Notes: generated from the letters alone by a model not told the origin. Counted from the stretch's first letter, positions 37,894 to 48,460 are shown. The stretch is DNA of 64,000 nt from Leptospira inadai serovar Lyme str. 10 (GCF_000243675.2 NZ_AHMM02000015.1:62001-126000); one strand, 5' to 3'. Numbers and translations: made by a program.

Positions 37894-39966
37894 ATGAAGT
37901 CCCGATTGATACTCACACTTTTCCTTTCCGTCGTCACCTGCTTTAGCGGCGATTGTTCCCGTGCTACCAATTCATCGCTCCCGCTCCTATCCGCTCTTTC
38001 GGGTATACAGCCAGACGATTTGATATCAAATTATTTAAATCGATCATTGAGTCTTAGTTCCGGTCTTCATAACCTAGATTACGTGGATACGAGCGATGAA
38101 ATAAACATTAAGGTCGGAGAAAAATCGTACGGCGGTCACAGCGACAAAATATTCGTAGATGGTCTGGGCAGAGAAGTTTACTTCCGCGGCTTTAATATTT
38201 CCGGAAACGCTAAGCTTGCCCAACACGGCTTTAAACCCTTCCAAAACGAAACCGACGCGGATATAGCGCTTGGAAGGCTGGGCCAGACCACCGGGGCTAA
38301 CATGATTCGATTTAATATCGCTTGGGAAGGAACTCATCCCGCGGTGGATACTATAGATTATGCCTATCTGGATTCGATTATCGCCCAAATCCGGAAGGCC
38401 ACCCGAAAGAAACTTTATATTCTCCTGGATTTTCACCAGGATTTATTTTCAAGGAATCTATTTAATAAAAACTCCTGGTATACCGGAAACGGAGCCCCCG
38501 CTTGGATTATCTCGGGAGGATCCTATCCGTCCGAATATTGCGGAATTATTTGTGCGAGCTGGAGTCAGAACAATCTCACTAACGAAGCCATTCGTCGGGC
38601 ATTCAGGAATTTCTGGAACGATTCGACTTTAAACACGACACTCGGGACTCGAACAATGCAGGAAGAATTTCTTTGGCAACTCGGAAAAACCGCCGCATAT
38701 TTAAAAGCCCAGCTGACCCCCGAGGAATTCGCTTATATTCTGGGAATAGATCCTTTCAACGAACCTGTGGACGGGGGAATGCAAGGATTAACACCGGCGC
38801 AATGGGACAATCAAAAACTATGGCCTTTTTATAATAAAGTTCGGCAAAATTTGAATCAGAATGGATGGGATTCCAAATTGGTCTACGCGGAACCATTAGT
38901 TTTTTGGAATACGAATATAGGAGCCATCGCACCCGCAACGGGAGGCGGACATTTGACGACTCTTCCCGGACCCGGGTTCGTTTTCAATTCTCACTTTTAC
39001 GACGCTGCGCGCATGGGTACCGATCTGACCGGAATCGATAATGCCACATATTTTAAATACCTGGATGATATTCGAAAAGAGTCTAGATTCGAGCAAACGC
39101 CGGTTTTTCTCAGCGAATTCGGAATGTGGCTAAAAGGAGTCGGAGCGAAGGACACGCCGAGAATGATCAGTGCGGTTTACCAGGCCATGGAAATTTCAGA
39201 CGGTCAACAAACCGCAAAAACTCGATATGCGGACTTTTATAACCCCGTTGTTTCGGGAACGGAATGGCATTGGGATTATTATTACGATAATCACCATGAA
39301 TATATGAACGGCAATACTTCCAAATTAATCACTTCCAAGGACGCCTGGAACAATGAGGACTTTTCAGTCGTGGGAAATTACGGGACGACTTTCAATGTGG
39401 ACAGCTACACGATTCAACGGGCTTATCCGAGAAGATCGCAGGGGCAAATTTTAAGTTTTTATTATAATACCGTCGGATTCGATTCCTGGAAGAACGTATT
39501 CGAGTGGGGAGGGATCCGAGCCGAATCGTCCGGGCCGACTTATTTTTCGGACAGGAGATTTATTATAGTAATCTGGAAAGGAAGAAAATCCGAAGCGCCG
39601 ACCGAAATTTTTCTACCTCCTCATTTTTCCGCGCAAGATGTTATTCTTATAACGGATAAACGAATCTACAATAAAGGGCTGCCGAATAGTATTCAAAACC
39701 AAGACGCCGAAGCCATCCTGGTTCAGGATCGGAATAGGCAGAACGGTTCGGGAAATCTTTTAATTCTCTGGGATGATCCGGTAAATGGGGAAGATTCGGA
39801 CACTTCGATTCACTTTGCGATCGCGATCGATGCGGCCAATGTTTCTTTCAATGACACCGTGCTGATCAATCTTCAAAATAGTTTAAAAACGAAAATTCAG
39901 ACGAATAACCAAAGTCCCGTCTATATGACCGGCAAAATGACATATGGTGGATATCCGTCCGAGTAA
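37894..39966 (+). CDS. Secreted GH5 glycosidase, endoglycoceramidase-like
   Basis: 690 residues. The N-terminus has a signal sequence with cysteines (LFLSVVTCFSGDC) that may be a lipobox. The GH5 barrel covers roughly residues 85-420: FRGFNISGNAKL, MIRFNIAWEG, YILLDFHQDLFS, the acid/base glutamate E290 in DPFNEP and the nucleophile E408 in FLSEFG. A C-terminal beta-rich domain (about 500-690) follows. FRGFN near the start and DFHQDLFS are features of endoglycoceramidase-type GH5 enzymes, which cut the oligosaccharide from glycosphingolipids; steryl-glucosidase activity is an alternative. Extracellular or outer-membrane location is likely. Confidence 0.85.
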   Translation: MKSRLILTLFLSVVTCFSGDCSRATNSSLPLLSALSGIQPDDLISNYLNRSLSLSSGLHNLDYVDTSDEINIKVGEKSYGGHSDKIFVDGLGREVYFRGFNISGNAKLAQHGFKPFQNETDADIALGRLGQTTGANMIRFNIAWEGTHPAVDTIDYAYLDSIIAQIRKATRKKLYILLDFHQDLFSRNLFNKNSWYTGNGAPAWIISGGSYPSEYCGIICASWSQNNLTNEAIRRAFRNFWNDSTLNTTLGTRTMQEEFLWQLGKTAAYLKAQLTPEEFAYILGIDPFNEPVDGGMQGLTPAQWDNQKLWPFYNKVRQNLNQNGWDSKLVYAEPLVFWNTNIGAIAPATGGGHLTTLPGPGFVFNSHFYDAARMGTDLTGIDNATYFKYLDDIRKESRFEQTPVFLSEFGMWLKGVGAKDTPRMISAVYQAMEISDGQQTAKTRYADFYNPVVSGTEWHWDYYYDNHHEYMNGNTSKLITSKDAWNNEDFSVVGNYGTTFNVDSYTIQRAYPRRSQGQILSFYYNTVGFDSWKNVFEWGGIRAESSGPTYFSDRRFIIVIWKGRKSEAPTEIFLPPHFSAQDVILITDKRIYNKGLPNSIQNQDAEAILVQDRNRQNGSGNLLILWDDPVNGEDSDTSIHFAIAIDAANVSFNDTVLINLQNSLKTKIQTNNQSPVYMTGKMTYGGYPSE

Positions 39967-40199
39967 TCCAGCAATCGCCGCGTGGTTCGGAATAGGATCT
40001 TGTCTGCAGGAAGAAGAGCAATAGAAGTTGATTTATAATCCCCTCACATTTCACTTATATTTTTGCGATTTTAGATCCGTTCCGGTCGATTCCGATTCTC
40101 TTCCTAAATCGATACGGAAGAGAATTTGTAGACATTTGTATCCAAAATCGCGTTAATTAATCTCGAACCACCATTTCCTCAACCGGAGCTTTGACAATC

Positions 40200-42185
40200 A
40201 TGGAAGATAAAAAGGAGCTATTGACGGATCGAATAGCTTCTTCGGGGCCTGTTACGATCAATCGAATCCGTTTCGGTCTTGTTGTTTTGTTTTTAGGTTC
40301 CCTCGCGGCGTCTTGGGCTCAAAGCTCCTTACTCCAGAACGCCGCTTATTTACTCGGAACCTGCACTCTAGCGGGCTTTGCCATAGCTAATCTTTTTTAT
40401 CTACGCAGGAACGGAACGATTCCTCTCCGACTCGGCATGGCTTCTATCCTGGCCGACATCATCACCCTTGGCATAACGATGTTTGTCGCGTCTTGGACGG
40501 ATCGAGACATGTCGTCGGGAGTGATTCGGCAATTAGTTTTATATGCCATCAATATGATCTTTATCGTATATTCAGGACTTTTACTTTCCCCGAATTTCGT
40601 TCTTTGGGCCGGATTCCTTTGCGCATTTTGTCAGGGAATCGTAATTTTAAACAGCGGCTTAATGGGAGTGGAATTCACCGAAGACGAAATAAAAGTTTTA
40701 TCCCCGGGATATGCGTCCATTTCCGAGCAAGCGTTAAAATTGGTTTTTTTGGTCGTAGTCGCTTACATAACCAGAAGCGTAATCGTAATTTTTAGATTAA
40801 TCGGAGCGGTAGAAGAAGAATATGCAAACACACTGGAAGAGAAAGTAAAGGAACGCACTAGAGAGGTAACGGGCAAAATGGACGAGATCCATGCCCTAAA
40901 AGTACAGCAAGACGGCGATTATTACTTAACATCGTTGTTAAGTAAACCTCTTACCACAAACTGGAATACTTCGATAGAAGTCAGCACTACATTCTATATC
41001 GAGCAGAAAAAGAAATTCATATTCAAGAATCGGGAATCGGAACTTGGGGGCGATATCTGTATCAGCGGAAATCTTCTCTTCGGTTCGAATAAGGAGAAAT
41101 GGATCGTATTTCTAAACGGGGATGCGATGGGTAAATCCTTGCAAGGTGCCGGCGGTGCCATCGTACTCGGAACCGCAGTTAACAATATCATGGCAAGATC
41201 CGCAAGTCACGGCAGAGTCTTAGAAATGAAGCCGGAAGATTGGATACGTCAGACATATAGGGAATTGGACGATATCTTCCGAACATTCGACGGAATGATG
41301 ATGGCATCCGTCATTCTCGGACTGATCAACGAAAAGACCGGAAAAATCCTTTTCTTCAACGCGGAACATCCTTGGCCGGTACTTTATAGAGATGGTACGG
41401 CCTCGTTTTTGGTAAGAGAAACATCGACCTGGAAATTAGGCTCTCCGATCGAAGGTAAATTTAAAATCCAAGAGTCGAAACTGATGGATGGAGACGTTAT
41501 ATATATAGGCTCGGATGGCCGCGATGATATCAGTTTGTCGGAGGACGGAATCCATTGGCGAATGAACGAGGACGAAACCGTTTTCCTGAGAATCGTCGAA
41601 GAAGCTAAGGGAGAAATCGACGGTATAGCGGATAGACTACATTCCTTCGGAGTCATATCGGACGATCTATCCTTAATGCGTATCGGTTTCAGGGAACAAG
41701 TTTCCACCAATCATCCGAAATATTCACAAGCGATAAGTAAATACTCGGAGGCGCGAAGAAGTTTACAACAACGTGAAACCGTAAAAGCGGTGTCTTTATT
41801 GAAAGAAGCTTGGACAATCGCACCTACGTTCAAAGAACCCGCTCGCCTGCTAGGCCAAGTATACTATGATCGGAAGGATTATGTAAATGCGATCAAATGG
41901 TTCGAAAAATATTTATCGTTAAATTCGAATTCTCAAAATATCTGGTTCGTCGTTTCCTTATGTTATAAACACATAAAAGACTTCAAGAAGGCGGCCGAGG
42001 CCGCCGAAGCGGTCAGGATCTCGCAACCTCATAGATTCGCAAACTTAATCAACCTAGCGGATAATTACCGACTACTGGGCGACTTTGAAAAATCGAGGGA
42101 TATCCTGCAAAGAGCAAAGGAGATCAACGAGGATAACGCTCTGGTCGAAAAACTAGAGGAACTCTTGGACGGAAAAGGTCGTTGA
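40200..42185 (+). CDS. Membrane SpoIIE-type phosphatase with C-terminal TPRs
   Basis: 661 residues from the ATG at 40200; a TTG at 40191 is close to a GGAG and remains possible. Six or so N-terminal membrane helices (about 20-200) are followed by a coiled coil (LEEKVKERTREVTGK), a PP2C/SpoIIE domain with LGGDICISG, GDAMGKSLQGAGGA and SDDLSLMRI, and two or three TPR units (for example LGQVYYDRKDYVNAIKWFEKYL) to the end. The usual DGxTE motif reads DGRDDI. It probably relays a membrane signal by dephosphorylating an anti-sigma antagonist, with the TPRs docking a partner. Confidence 0.88.
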   Translation: MEDKKELLTDRIASSGPVTINRIRFGLVVLFLGSLAASWAQSSLLQNAAYLLGTCTLAGFAIANLFYLRRNGTIPLRLGMASILADIITLGITMFVASWTDRDMSSGVIRQLVLYAINMIFIVYSGLLLSPNFVLWAGFLCAFCQGIVILNSGLMGVEFTEDEIKVLSPGYASISEQALKLVFLVVVAYITRSVIVIFRLIGAVEEEYANTLEEKVKERTREVTGKMDEIHALKVQQDGDYYLTSLLSKPLTTNWNTSIEVSTTFYIEQKKKFIFKNRESELGGDICISGNLLFGSNKEKWIVFLNGDAMGKSLQGAGGAIVLGTAVNNIMARSASHGRVLEMKPEDWIRQTYRELDDIFRTFDGMMMASVILGLINEKTGKILFFNAEHPWPVLYRDGTASFLVRETSTWKLGSPIEGKFKIQESKLMDGDVIYIGSDGRDDISLSEDGIHWRMNEDETVFLRIVEEAKGEIDGIADRLHSFGVISDDLSLMRIGFREQVSTNHPKYSQAISKYSEARRSLQQRETVKAVSLLKEAWTIAPTFKEPARLLGQVYYDRKDYVNAIKWFEKYLSLNSNSQNIWFVVSLCYKHIKDFKKAAEAAEAVRISQPHRFANLINLADNYRLLGDFEKSRDILQRAKEINEDNALVEKLEELLDGKGR

Positions 42186-42249
42186 ATTTGCGCGTTATTT
42201 CGCCCGATTTTTTAAAGGAACGAGCTTAGAAGAAGCTTCTTACGAACGA

Positions 42250-42285
42250 AATAAAAAACCCCGAGCCGTTCTTCAACGTCCGGGG
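42250..42285 (-). terminator. Rho-independent terminator of the ribosomal supercluster
   Basis: On the minus strand, 29 bp after the rplQ stop: CCCCGGACGTT, a short loop, then AACGGCTCGGGG followed by TTTTTTATTT. The outer CCCCG/CGGGG and inner CGTT/AACG pairs make a good stem with a U-tract. Confidence 0.85.
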
Positions 42286-42313
42286 TCGATCTCCCATCTC
42301 TAGAATATGTGGG

Positions 42314-42883
42314 TTATTTCTTTTTCTTAGGTTTTGCTGCGGCTTTTTTCTTAGGAGCGACAGTCGTTTTCTTTTTCTCTGCTGCTACTTTCTTAGGAGC
42401 TTTTTCCTTTTTGGGAGGAGCTTCTTTAGCGGCCTTGGCTTTCTTGTCGTCGGAAAACACTTCGCGTTTTTCCCGAATTTCTTTGAGAAGGGTCGGACGA
42501 TCCTTACGGTTCGTTAACTCTAATATCCCAACCTCGGAATTATCGGATGGGCGATTTACGAGCTTAAGAATCCGCGTATATCCCCCGTTCGTATTCGCAA
42601 AACGGACCGCAATATCCTCGAAAAGTTTAGTTACGATATTACGATCTTTCACTCTTTTTAAAACTTCCCGCTTGTTATGAAGTTTTATCTCGGGAGCGAC
42701 ATCGCCTAAATTTTTCTTCGCACGAGTAATGATCTTTTCCGCGTGAGAACGAACCACTTTCAATTTTGCCTGGGTGGATTCGATCCTTTCGTATTTAAAA
42801 AGACTCGTGATCATATTATTGATCAAAGCATCCCGATGACCCTTTTCGCGGTTAAGATGCTTTACTTTATTTCTTTTATTCAT
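42314..42883 (-). CDS. rplQ: 50S ribosomal protein L17
   Basis: 189 residues. The first 120 match L17 (MNKRNKVKHLNREKGHRDAL, then the GGYTRI motif). The last 50 or so are a Lys/Ala/Pro-rich tail absent from E. coli L17 and presumably disordered and RNA-binding. Last gene of the supercluster, 1 bp after rpoA, the standard alpha-operon position. Confidence 0.96.
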   Translation of the reverse strand: MNKRNKVKHLNREKGHRDALINNMITSLFKYERIESTQAKLKVVRSHAEKIITRAKKNLGDVAPEIKLHNKREVLKRVKDRNIVTKLFEDIAVRFANTNGGYTRILKLVNRPSDNSEVGILELTNRKDRPTLLKEIREKREVFSDDKKAKAAKEAPPKKEKAPKKVAAEKKKTTVAPKKKAAAKPKKKK

Positions 42884-42884
42884 T

Positions 42885-43862
42885 TCAGAAATCCCTCATT
42901 CCGAACGACAAGCCCAAACCCGCAAGTTTGGACTTGAGCTCACCGAGAGCCTGCTCGCTGTAGTGTTTGGACTTGGACATCTCTTCTTCGGATCTCTTGA
43001 CCAGATCTCCTACAAAGTCGATCTCCAAGCTTCGAAGAACATTGAGAGAACGAACGGATAGTTCCAGCTCTTCGACGTGCTTGGAAAGAGACGCTTTCAG
43101 CTTCTCGTCGGCCTCGTCTAGCTCGTCCTCTTCTTCTTCCAGTTCTTCTTCGAAATTAATGAAAACCGTTAGGTGTTCTTTTAAGATTTTCGCAGCCTGC
43201 GCTACTGCGTCTTCCGGCGAGATCGAGCCGTCCGTCCAGACTTCAAGAGTCAATTTCTCGTAATCGGATCTTTGAGCGACGCGGGTTTCGGAAATTTCGA
43301 AAATGACTTTTTGAACCGGAGAAAAGATGGAATCGATCGGGATCGTTCCCAATACTTCTATATCTTTCTTCTTATCTTCGGCGGGAACGTATCCTCTACC
43401 TCTTTGAATCTCTAAGTCGAGAATCAAATTGGCGTCCTCGTTCAAAGTCGCAAGATGAAGATCCGGATTCATGATTTCTATGGAAGAATCCACAGCCAAA
43501 TCACCCGCTCTAAAATATCCTGCGCCTTTCAATTCGAGGTGAATGACCTTGCTCTGGTCTTTATCTTCAGGCTCGTATTTGATGCGAACCTGCTTTAGGT
43601 TCAGGATGATACGGGTAACGTCCTCAGCCACTCCTTCGATGTATGAGAACTCGTGGTTTACGCCTTCGATGCGGATTGCGGAGATAGCCGCTCCCTCGAT
43701 CGAGGACATAAGAGTCCTGCGAAGAGAGTTTCCGATCGTAGTTGCAAACCCGCGCTCGAACGGTTCCGCGACGAACTTTCCGTAATTAGGCGTATTCGTT
43801 TCCGTAGTGAATTCGATCTTTTTCGGACGTTTAAATCCTTTGAGTAAGCTTTTAAGAGACAA
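42885..43862 (-). CDS. rpoA: RNA polymerase subunit alpha
   Basis: 325 residues. N-terminal dimerisation domain with [16 protein letters not shown] near residues 37-52, a linker rich in Glu and Asp (about 228-250), and the C-terminal domain with [16 protein letters not shown] and [15 protein letters not shown], which contacts UP elements and activators. The acidic linker ([17 protein letters not shown]) is more charged than in E. coli. It sits between rpsD and rplQ. Confidence 0.97.
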   Translation of the reverse strand: MSLKSLLKGFKRPKKIEFTTETNTPNYGKFVAEPFERGFATTIGNSLRRTLMSSIEGAAISAIRIEGVNHEFSYIEGVAEDVTRIILNLKQVRIKYEPEDKDQSKVIHLELKGAGYFRAGDLAVDSSIEIMNPDLHLATLNEDANLILDLEIQRGRGYVPAEDKKKDIEVLGTIPIDSIFSPVQKVIFEISETRVAQRSDYEKLTLEVWTDGSISPEDAVAQAAKILKEHLTVFINFEEELEEEEDELDEADEKLKASLSKHVEELELSVRSLNVLRSLEIDFVGDLVKRSEEEMSKSKHYSEQALGELKSKLAGLGLSFGMRDF

Positions 43863-43884
43863 TGTGAAAACCTTCGTACCTTTA

Positions 43885-44508
43885 TTACTTGGAGTACAAC
43901 TCCACGATCACTTGTTCTTTCACAGGAATATCCACATGATGGCGTTCCGGTAAAGAAAGAACATCCCCTGAAAACTTGATAAAGTCGGCAGACAACCAAG
44001 ATGGAATTGAGTTCAAGGATTGAGCCAATTGAATGTTTTGAGTGATAAAAGCGGAAGTATGGAACTTGCCTCTAATCTCGATTTTATCACCGACATTCAA
44101 TCTGTAAGATGGAATATCCACCCTCTCTCCGTTCACGAGAACGTGTTGGTGAGAGATGAAATTCCTAGCCTGGCGCCTAGTTACCGCGAATCCAAGTCGA
44201 TAGACGGCATTATCCAATCTTCTTTCTAGAAGTTGAAGCAAAATCTCACCGGTTACACCGTGAGCATGCGACGCTTCTTCATAATAACGACGGAATTGTT
44301 TTTCTAACAGACCGTAAGCGCGTTTCAGTTTCTGCTTTTCTCTCAGCTGAGCGCCGTATTCGGAAACTTTCGGTTTCCGTTTTGGCGGCATACCGGGAGG
44401 TCCCTTTTTATGGAACTTATCCCGATTGAAAGTATAGCTAGATTTGAGGAAGAGGTTCACACCCTCTCTCCTCATCAGTTTTACGACTGGACCTCTATAT
44501 CTTGCCAT
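43885..44508 (-). CDS. rpsD: 30S ribosomal protein S4
   Basis: 207 residues. [16 protein letters not shown] at the start, the S4 RNA-binding domain with [15 protein letters not shown] and [16 protein letters not shown]. Primary 16S rRNA binder. It lacks the N-terminal Cys cluster of zinc-type S4 proteins. Between rpsK and rpoA, as in most alpha operons. Confidence 0.97.
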   Translation of the reverse strand: MARYRGPVVKLMRREGVNLFLKSSYTFNRDKFHKKGPPGMPPKRKPKVSEYGAQLREKQKLKRAYGLLEKQFRRYYEEASHAHGVTGEILLQLLERRLDNAVYRLGFAVTRRQARNFISHQHVLVNGERVDIPSYRLNVGDKIEIRGKFHTSAFITQNIQLAQSLNSIPSWLSADFIKFSGDVLSLPERHHVDIPVKEQVIVELYSK

Positions 44509-44520
44509 ATTCTTCCTACC

Positions 44521-44928
44521 TTAGACCCTTCTTCTTTTACGGGGACGGCAACCGTTATGGGGTAGAGGAGTTACGTCCTTAATCATCTTAATAGAAAGAC
44601 CTCTTGCAACTAACGAACGAATGGCTGATTCACGACCGATTCCGGGACCGGAAACCAGAACATCCACTTCGTTTAGTCCGGCCGCGTCGATCGCTTTCTC
44701 TGCGGCGCTTCCTGCCGCGATTTGTGCGGCGTACGGAGTGGACTTTTTCGAGCCACGAAAGCCCATTGCACCGGCAGTCGACCAAGATAGAGTGTTTCCT
44801 GCCAGGTCGGTTATGGTAATAATAGTATTGTTAAAAGAAGCAGTAATATAGACCTTACCGCGTGGTACGACCTTTTTTTCCTTCTTCTTAACTTTCTTAT
44901 CTTTCTTTGTTTTCTTATCTTCAGCCAT
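44521..44928 (-). CDS. rpsK: 30S ribosomal protein S11
   Basis: 135 residues. The core [27 protein letters not shown] and the terminal [15 protein letters not shown] are diagnostic. The N-terminal 20 residues are almost entirely Lys, Glu and Asp. Two bases after rpsM. Confidence 0.97.
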   Translation of the reverse strand: MAEDKKTKKDKKVKKKEKKVVPRGKVYITASFNNTIITITDLAGNTLSWSTAGAMGFRGSKKSTPYAAQIAAGSAAEKAIDAAGLNEVDVLVSGPGIGRESAIRSLVARGLSIKMIKDVTPLPHNGCRPRKRRRV

Positions 44929-44930
44929 GA

Positions 44931-45308
44931 TTACTTAGTTGCCTTTTTCTTATTGGCGACGGTCTTTTTAACGCCTTTACGAGTACGGGCATTGGTACGA
45001 GTTCTTTGACCGCGAACCGGCAAGCCTTTTCTATGTCTTAACCCGCGGTAACATCCGATGTCCATCAGACGTTTGATATTAAGCTGGTTTTCGGAACGAA
45101 GATCCCCTTCCACTTTTACGGTTTCTTCGATCACCTTTCTAATGGCGGCCTCTTGCACGTCGGAAAGATCCTTAACCCGAACTGCTTGATCAACCCCGGC
45201 TTTTGCCAGGACTTTGCGGGAAGTAGAGGGTCCGATACCGAAAATATAGGTTAAGCCAACAACGATTCTTTTTTCCCTTGGAAGATCGATTCCTGCGATA
45301 CGTGCCAT
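44931..45308 (-). CDS. rpsM: 30S ribosomal protein S13
   Basis: 125 residues. [24 protein letters not shown] at the start and the [25 protein letters not shown] tail are the S13 signature. It contacts the P-site tRNA and bridges to the 50S. It follows rpmJ by 2 bp. Confidence 0.97.
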   Translation of the reverse strand: MARIAGIDLPREKRIVVGLTYIFGIGPSTSRKVLAKAGVDQAVRVKDLSDVQEAAIRKVIEETVKVEGDLRSENQLNIKRLMDIGCYRGLRHRKGLPVRGQRTRTNARTRKGVKKTVANKKKATK

Positions 45309-45310
45309 GG

Positions 45311-45424
45311 TTATGCTTGCCTTTGCTTGTGTTTAGGATTGGTGCAGATCACACGGATCACGCCCTTTCTTCTAATAATCTTACAACTGGTGCAGATTTT
45401 TTTAACGGAGGTTCTTACTTTCAT
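45311..45424 (-). CDS. rpmJ: 50S ribosomal protein L36
   Basis: A 37-residue gene, easily missed. It begins [17 protein letters not shown] and ends [11 protein letters not shown], with the zinc-binding C-x-x-C ... C-x4-H pattern. It lies between infA and rpsM, the usual place. Confidence 0.95.
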   Translation of the reverse strand: MKVRTSVKKICTSCKIIRRKGVIRVICTNPKHKQRQA

Positions 45425-45434
45425 AACATCTGTC

Positions 45435-45653
45435 CTACTTCTTGCGGTAGGTAATTCTACCTTTGGTCAAATCATATGGGGAAAGTTCCACGGTGACCTT
45501 ATCCCCGGGAAGGATCCTTATATAGTGCATTCTCATCTTACCCGAAATATGGGCCAAAACCTTATGCCCATTTTCTAGTTCGACGCGAAACATGGCATTG
45601 GGTAACGGCTCCAAGACCGTCCCGTCCACAGTGATCGCTTCTTCTTTAGCCAA
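45435..45653 (-). CDS. infA: Translation initiation factor IF-1
   Basis: 72 residues, the full length of IF-1. OB fold with [37 protein letters not shown] and [11 protein letters not shown]. Binds the 30S A site during initiation. It directly follows adk (1 bp); map, commonly found here, is missing. Confidence 0.97.
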   Translation of the reverse strand: MAKEEAITVDGTVLEPLPNAMFRVELENGHKVLAHISGKMRMHYIRILPGDKVTVELSPYDLTKGRITYRKK

Positions 45654-45654
45654 G

Positions 45655-46218
45655 TTACGTCAGCTCCTTTTTGATGAGTTCGGTTACTTGTTCTAAAGAT
45701 CCCACGCCGTTGATCCGGGAAAGGTTTCCCTTGGCGGAGTAGTAATCCAGAAGAGGAAGCGTCTTTTTATTGTATGTTTCCAGACGACTCTTGATGGTCG
45801 TTTCGTTATCGTCGGAGCGCCCTTCGATTTCCGCGCGCTTCAAAAGTCTTTGAAGCAATTCCCCGTCGGGAACTTCCAAATTGATCGCGCGCTTGATATC
45901 TTTGCCTTCCGCCTTCAGAAGCTTATCGAGAGCCTCCGCTTGCTCGACAGTTCTCGGAAATCCATCCAGAAGAAATCCCGTCTTGCAATCCGGTTCGACG
46001 ATACGATCCTTGATTATGCCGATGACCACGGAATCCGGAACCAAATCGCCAGCATCCATGTATTTCTTGGCTTCCAGTCCCATTTGAGTTCCATTCTTCA
46101 CGGCAGAGCGCAAAATATCGCCGGTGGATATTTGCGGAATTCCAAGAGTATCGCAAAGAATCTTAGCTTGAGTTCCCTTTCCCGCGCCTGGAGGGCCCAT
46201 GAAGATGATCGAATTCAT
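45655..46218 (-). CDS. adk: Adenylate kinase
   Basis: 187 residues, the short form without the zinc LID insertion. P-loop GPPGAGKGT at 8-16, ISTGDILR for AMP binding, and [11 protein letters not shown]. Converts ATP and AMP to two ADP. Located between secY and infA, as in many bacteria. Confidence 0.97.
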   Translation of the reverse strand: MNSIIFMGPPGAGKGTQAKILCDTLGIPQISTGDILRSAVKNGTQMGLEAKKYMDAGDLVPDSVVIGIIKDRIVEPDCKTGFLLDGFPRTVEQAEALDKLLKAEGKDIKRAINLEVPDGELLQRLLKRAEIEGRSDDNETTIKSRLETYNKKTLPLLDYYSAKGNLSRINGVGSLEQVTELIKKELT

Positions 46219-46221
46219 TTT

Positions 46222-47604
46222 CTAGGACCTTCCCTTGATTTTGGATTTTTTCAAGAATCCGTCGTAGTTTCTCATTAATAACTGGGATTCTAATTGTTTC
46301 AGAGTCTCTAACGCGACCCCTACCATGATTAAGAGGGAGGTTCCCCCGAAGGTATAAACCAGGGACCCGCCTCCGGAATTGGTTCCTAAATCTAAAAAGC
46401 GAATAATAATATACGGAGCCAGGGCCAGACCCGCGAGAAAGATCGCGCCCGGAAGAGTGATACGATTTAAAACTTTTTCGATATATTCTTTCGTATGAGA
46501 ACCGGGACGAATTCCGGGAATAAAACCGTTATATTTTCGGAGGTTCTCGGCGAGTTCTGCCGGGTTGAATTGAATCGCAGTATAAAAATATGCGAAGAAA
46601 ACGATCAAACCTATGTAAATGAAAAAGTAAACCGCTGCGTGGTACCAGATTTGAGAAAACGGATTCAAATAATCTAATAGAACGGCCCAGCCGGCCCACT
46701 CAGGGATATCGACGATCTGCTGAATAATGGTTTGCGGAAATAGAAGTAACGAAGATGCGAAGATGATCGGCATTACGCTTGCTCCGTTTACCTTAAACGG
46801 AATGCTTTGGCTCTTTGCTTGGACCATTCTACGTCCGACCATTTGTTTACCGTACTGCAAAGGCACCTTACGGACACCCTGAGTCAAAAGGACCGTAAGA
46901 GAGATGAGTAGAATGAATAGTAATAATAAGATGATAATATTCAAACCGTCTACGAAGTTCTCTTGGAAGAGTTGGTAAACGGAACTAGGTAGACGGCCTA
47001 CGATACCGGCAAAGATTAAAAGGGAGATCCCGTTCCCGATTCCTCTCTCGGTGATTTGCTCTCCGAGCCAAATCAACAATACGGTTCCGGTGGTGATGGA
47101 TAAAAGTGCGATAAAGAAAAACCAGGATTCTACGGAAGAATGAATAAGTCCCGGGTGCAGAGCGGCCTTTTGATCGGCACCATATGACCATTGCTGGGCC
47201 AAACGAATGACCGCAAGGGATTGAACGGCACAAAGGATGATAGTTCCATACTTCGTGTACTGTCCGATTTTCTTACGGCCTTCTTCTCCCTCTTTTTGGA
47301 GCTTCTGCAAAGATGGAACCAAAACCATGACTAATTGCATGATAATGGAAGAAGAAATGTAAGGCATGATTCCGAGAGCAAAAATGGAGAAGTTCAGGAG
47401 AGCTCCTCCGGCAAACATATCGAACATGCCTACCAATCCTTCGGATGCAGTCGCGTCGGCTGCGATTGCCGAAACGACTTTAGGATCGATTCCTGGAATA
47501 GTAATATGTGTTCCAAGGCGGAATAGAAGGAGCATGCCAAGGGTAAAGAAAACCTTATTCCTTAGTTCCGGAATCTTAAAGATATTTGCGATCGAAGTCA
47601 GCAT
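46222..47604 (-). CDS. secY: Preprotein translocase subunit SecY
   Basis: 460 residues with ten membrane helices forming the protein-conducting channel of SecYEG. Visible family motifs include [22 protein letters not shown] for the plug/helix 2 region, [11 protein letters not shown] and [21 protein letters not shown]. It follows rplO after a 130-bp gap containing a strong hairpin; adk follows 3 bp later. Confidence 0.97.
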   Translation of the reverse strand: MLTSIANIFKIPELRNKVFFTLGMLLLFRLGTHITIPGIDPKVVSAIAADATASEGLVGMFDMFAGGALLNFSIFALGIMPYISSSIIMQLVMVLVPSLQKLQKEGEEGRKKIGQYTKYGTIILCAVQSLAVIRLAQQWSYGADQKAALHPGLIHSSVESWFFFIALLSITTGTVLLIWLGEQITERGIGNGISLLIFAGIVGRLPSSVYQLFQENFVDGLNIIILLLLFILLISLTVLLTQGVRKVPLQYGKQMVGRRMVQAKSQSIPFKVNGASVMPIIFASSLLLFPQTIIQQIVDIPEWAGWAVLLDYLNPFSQIWYHAAVYFFIYIGLIVFFAYFYTAIQFNPAELAENLRKYNGFIPGIRPGSHTKEYIEKVLNRITLPGAIFLAGLALAPYIIIRFLDLGTNSGGGSLVYTFGGTSLLIMVGVALETLKQLESQLLMRNYDGFLKKSKIKGRS

Positions 47605-47665
47605 GTAGTTCTAAACTAAATTCCTTTTCCTATTTCCAGGACCTTTCGATCCCCTCTTGGGCAAA

Positions 47666-47688
47666 AGGGACTCGCTATCCGAGTCCCT
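47666..47688 (-). terminator. Hairpin between rplO and secY
   Basis: A perfect 9-bp stem (AGGGACTCG with CGAGTCCCT) and a 5-base loop lie in the only long gap of the supercluster. On the minus (transcribed) strand it is followed by TTTTGCC, a weak U-run, so partial termination, attenuation or mRNA processing are all possible. Confidence 0.6.
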
Positions 47689-47734
47689 CCTGTAAAAGCT
47701 TCCAACAAGCAGAAGCATGAATACAAAGCCCGAA

Positions 47735-48256
47735 TCAGGCTTCTTTAGCCAATTCGGAGCGTAATTTTACCGACCCGCCGGCTTTTTCTATTTTTTCCTT
47801 GGCGGATTTGGAAACGCTATCGGCCACGATATGGACCGCTTTTTTGATTTCCCCGGTGCCAAGAATCTTGAAAAGAGTCGTCTCTTTATCGAGAATCTTC
47901 GATTCAACCATATTTTTGGCATCTATGTTCCCGGTCAAACCGCTTTTCTCTATGTCTCTGAGGTTGATCGGGAAGTACGTTGTGTGAAAAATCGAAGTAA
48001 ATCCTCTTTTCGGAATCCTACGGTGGATCGGCATCTGCCCACCTTCGAAACCGCGACGAACCGTATTCCGGGCGTACTGTCCTTTGGATCCGCGCCCACC
48101 GGTCTTACCGGTTTTGGACCCGATTCCTCTTCCTAAACGTTTTTTGTTCCGAGTGGAACCCGCCGGAACCGGAATCGTATTCTGAGCCGGAACGTTTTCC
48201 TTTTCAGAGCGCTCCTTTCCGAACGCGAGTGCAGTTTTGATTCTTTCCTTGCTCAT
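47735..48256 (-). CDS. rplO: 50S ribosomal protein L15
   Basis: 173 residues. The L15 core starts with [23 protein letters not shown], then [17 protein letters not shown]. Relative to E. coli it has about 25 extra N-terminal residues ([16 protein letters not shown]), so translation might begin later, but no better start with an SD is obvious. Confidence 0.94.
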   Translation of the reverse strand: MSKERIKTALAFGKERSEKENVPAQNTIPVPAGSTRNKKRLGRGIGSKTGKTGGRGSKGQYARNTVRRGFEGGQMPIHRRIPKRGFTSIFHTTYFPINLRDIEKSGLTGNIDAKNMVESKILDKETTLFKILGTGEIKKAVHIVADSVSKSAKEKIEKAGGSVKLRSELAKEA

Positions 48257-48275
48257 AATAAATTATCCGAACCTT

Positions 48276-48455
48276 TTAGGCCTTATCCACTTTTACCAAA
48301 TGCCTGACATCATTGATCATGCCTTGGATTTGCGGAGTCAAAGTATGCTTGCGCTGCTGCCCCGTCTTCCGGAGCCCCAGAGCCGCGAGAGTCAGCTTTT
48401 GGCCTTTTTTAACGCCGATGCTGCTTTTAACTTGGGTTACGATTACGGTTTCCAT
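48276..48455 (-). CDS. rpmD: 50S ribosomal protein L30
   Basis: 59 residues, a small gene between rpsE and rpl[37 protein letters not shown] and the end [10 protein letters not shown] match L30. Full family length. Confidence 0.94.
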   Translation of the reverse strand: METVIVTQVKSSIGVKKGQKLTLAALGLRKTGQQRKHTLTPQIQGMINDVRHLVKVDKA

Positions 48456-48460
48456 TTTTC

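Noticed and set aside
40994..41191. Antisense ORFs inside the phosphatase and ribosomal genes
   Set aside because: These follow from the codon bias of the real genes on the opposite strand and show no motif.
42885..43862. Possible truncation of RpoA because of its acidic linker
   Set aside because: Both domains are complete and in frame; the acidic linker is a lineage feature, not damage.
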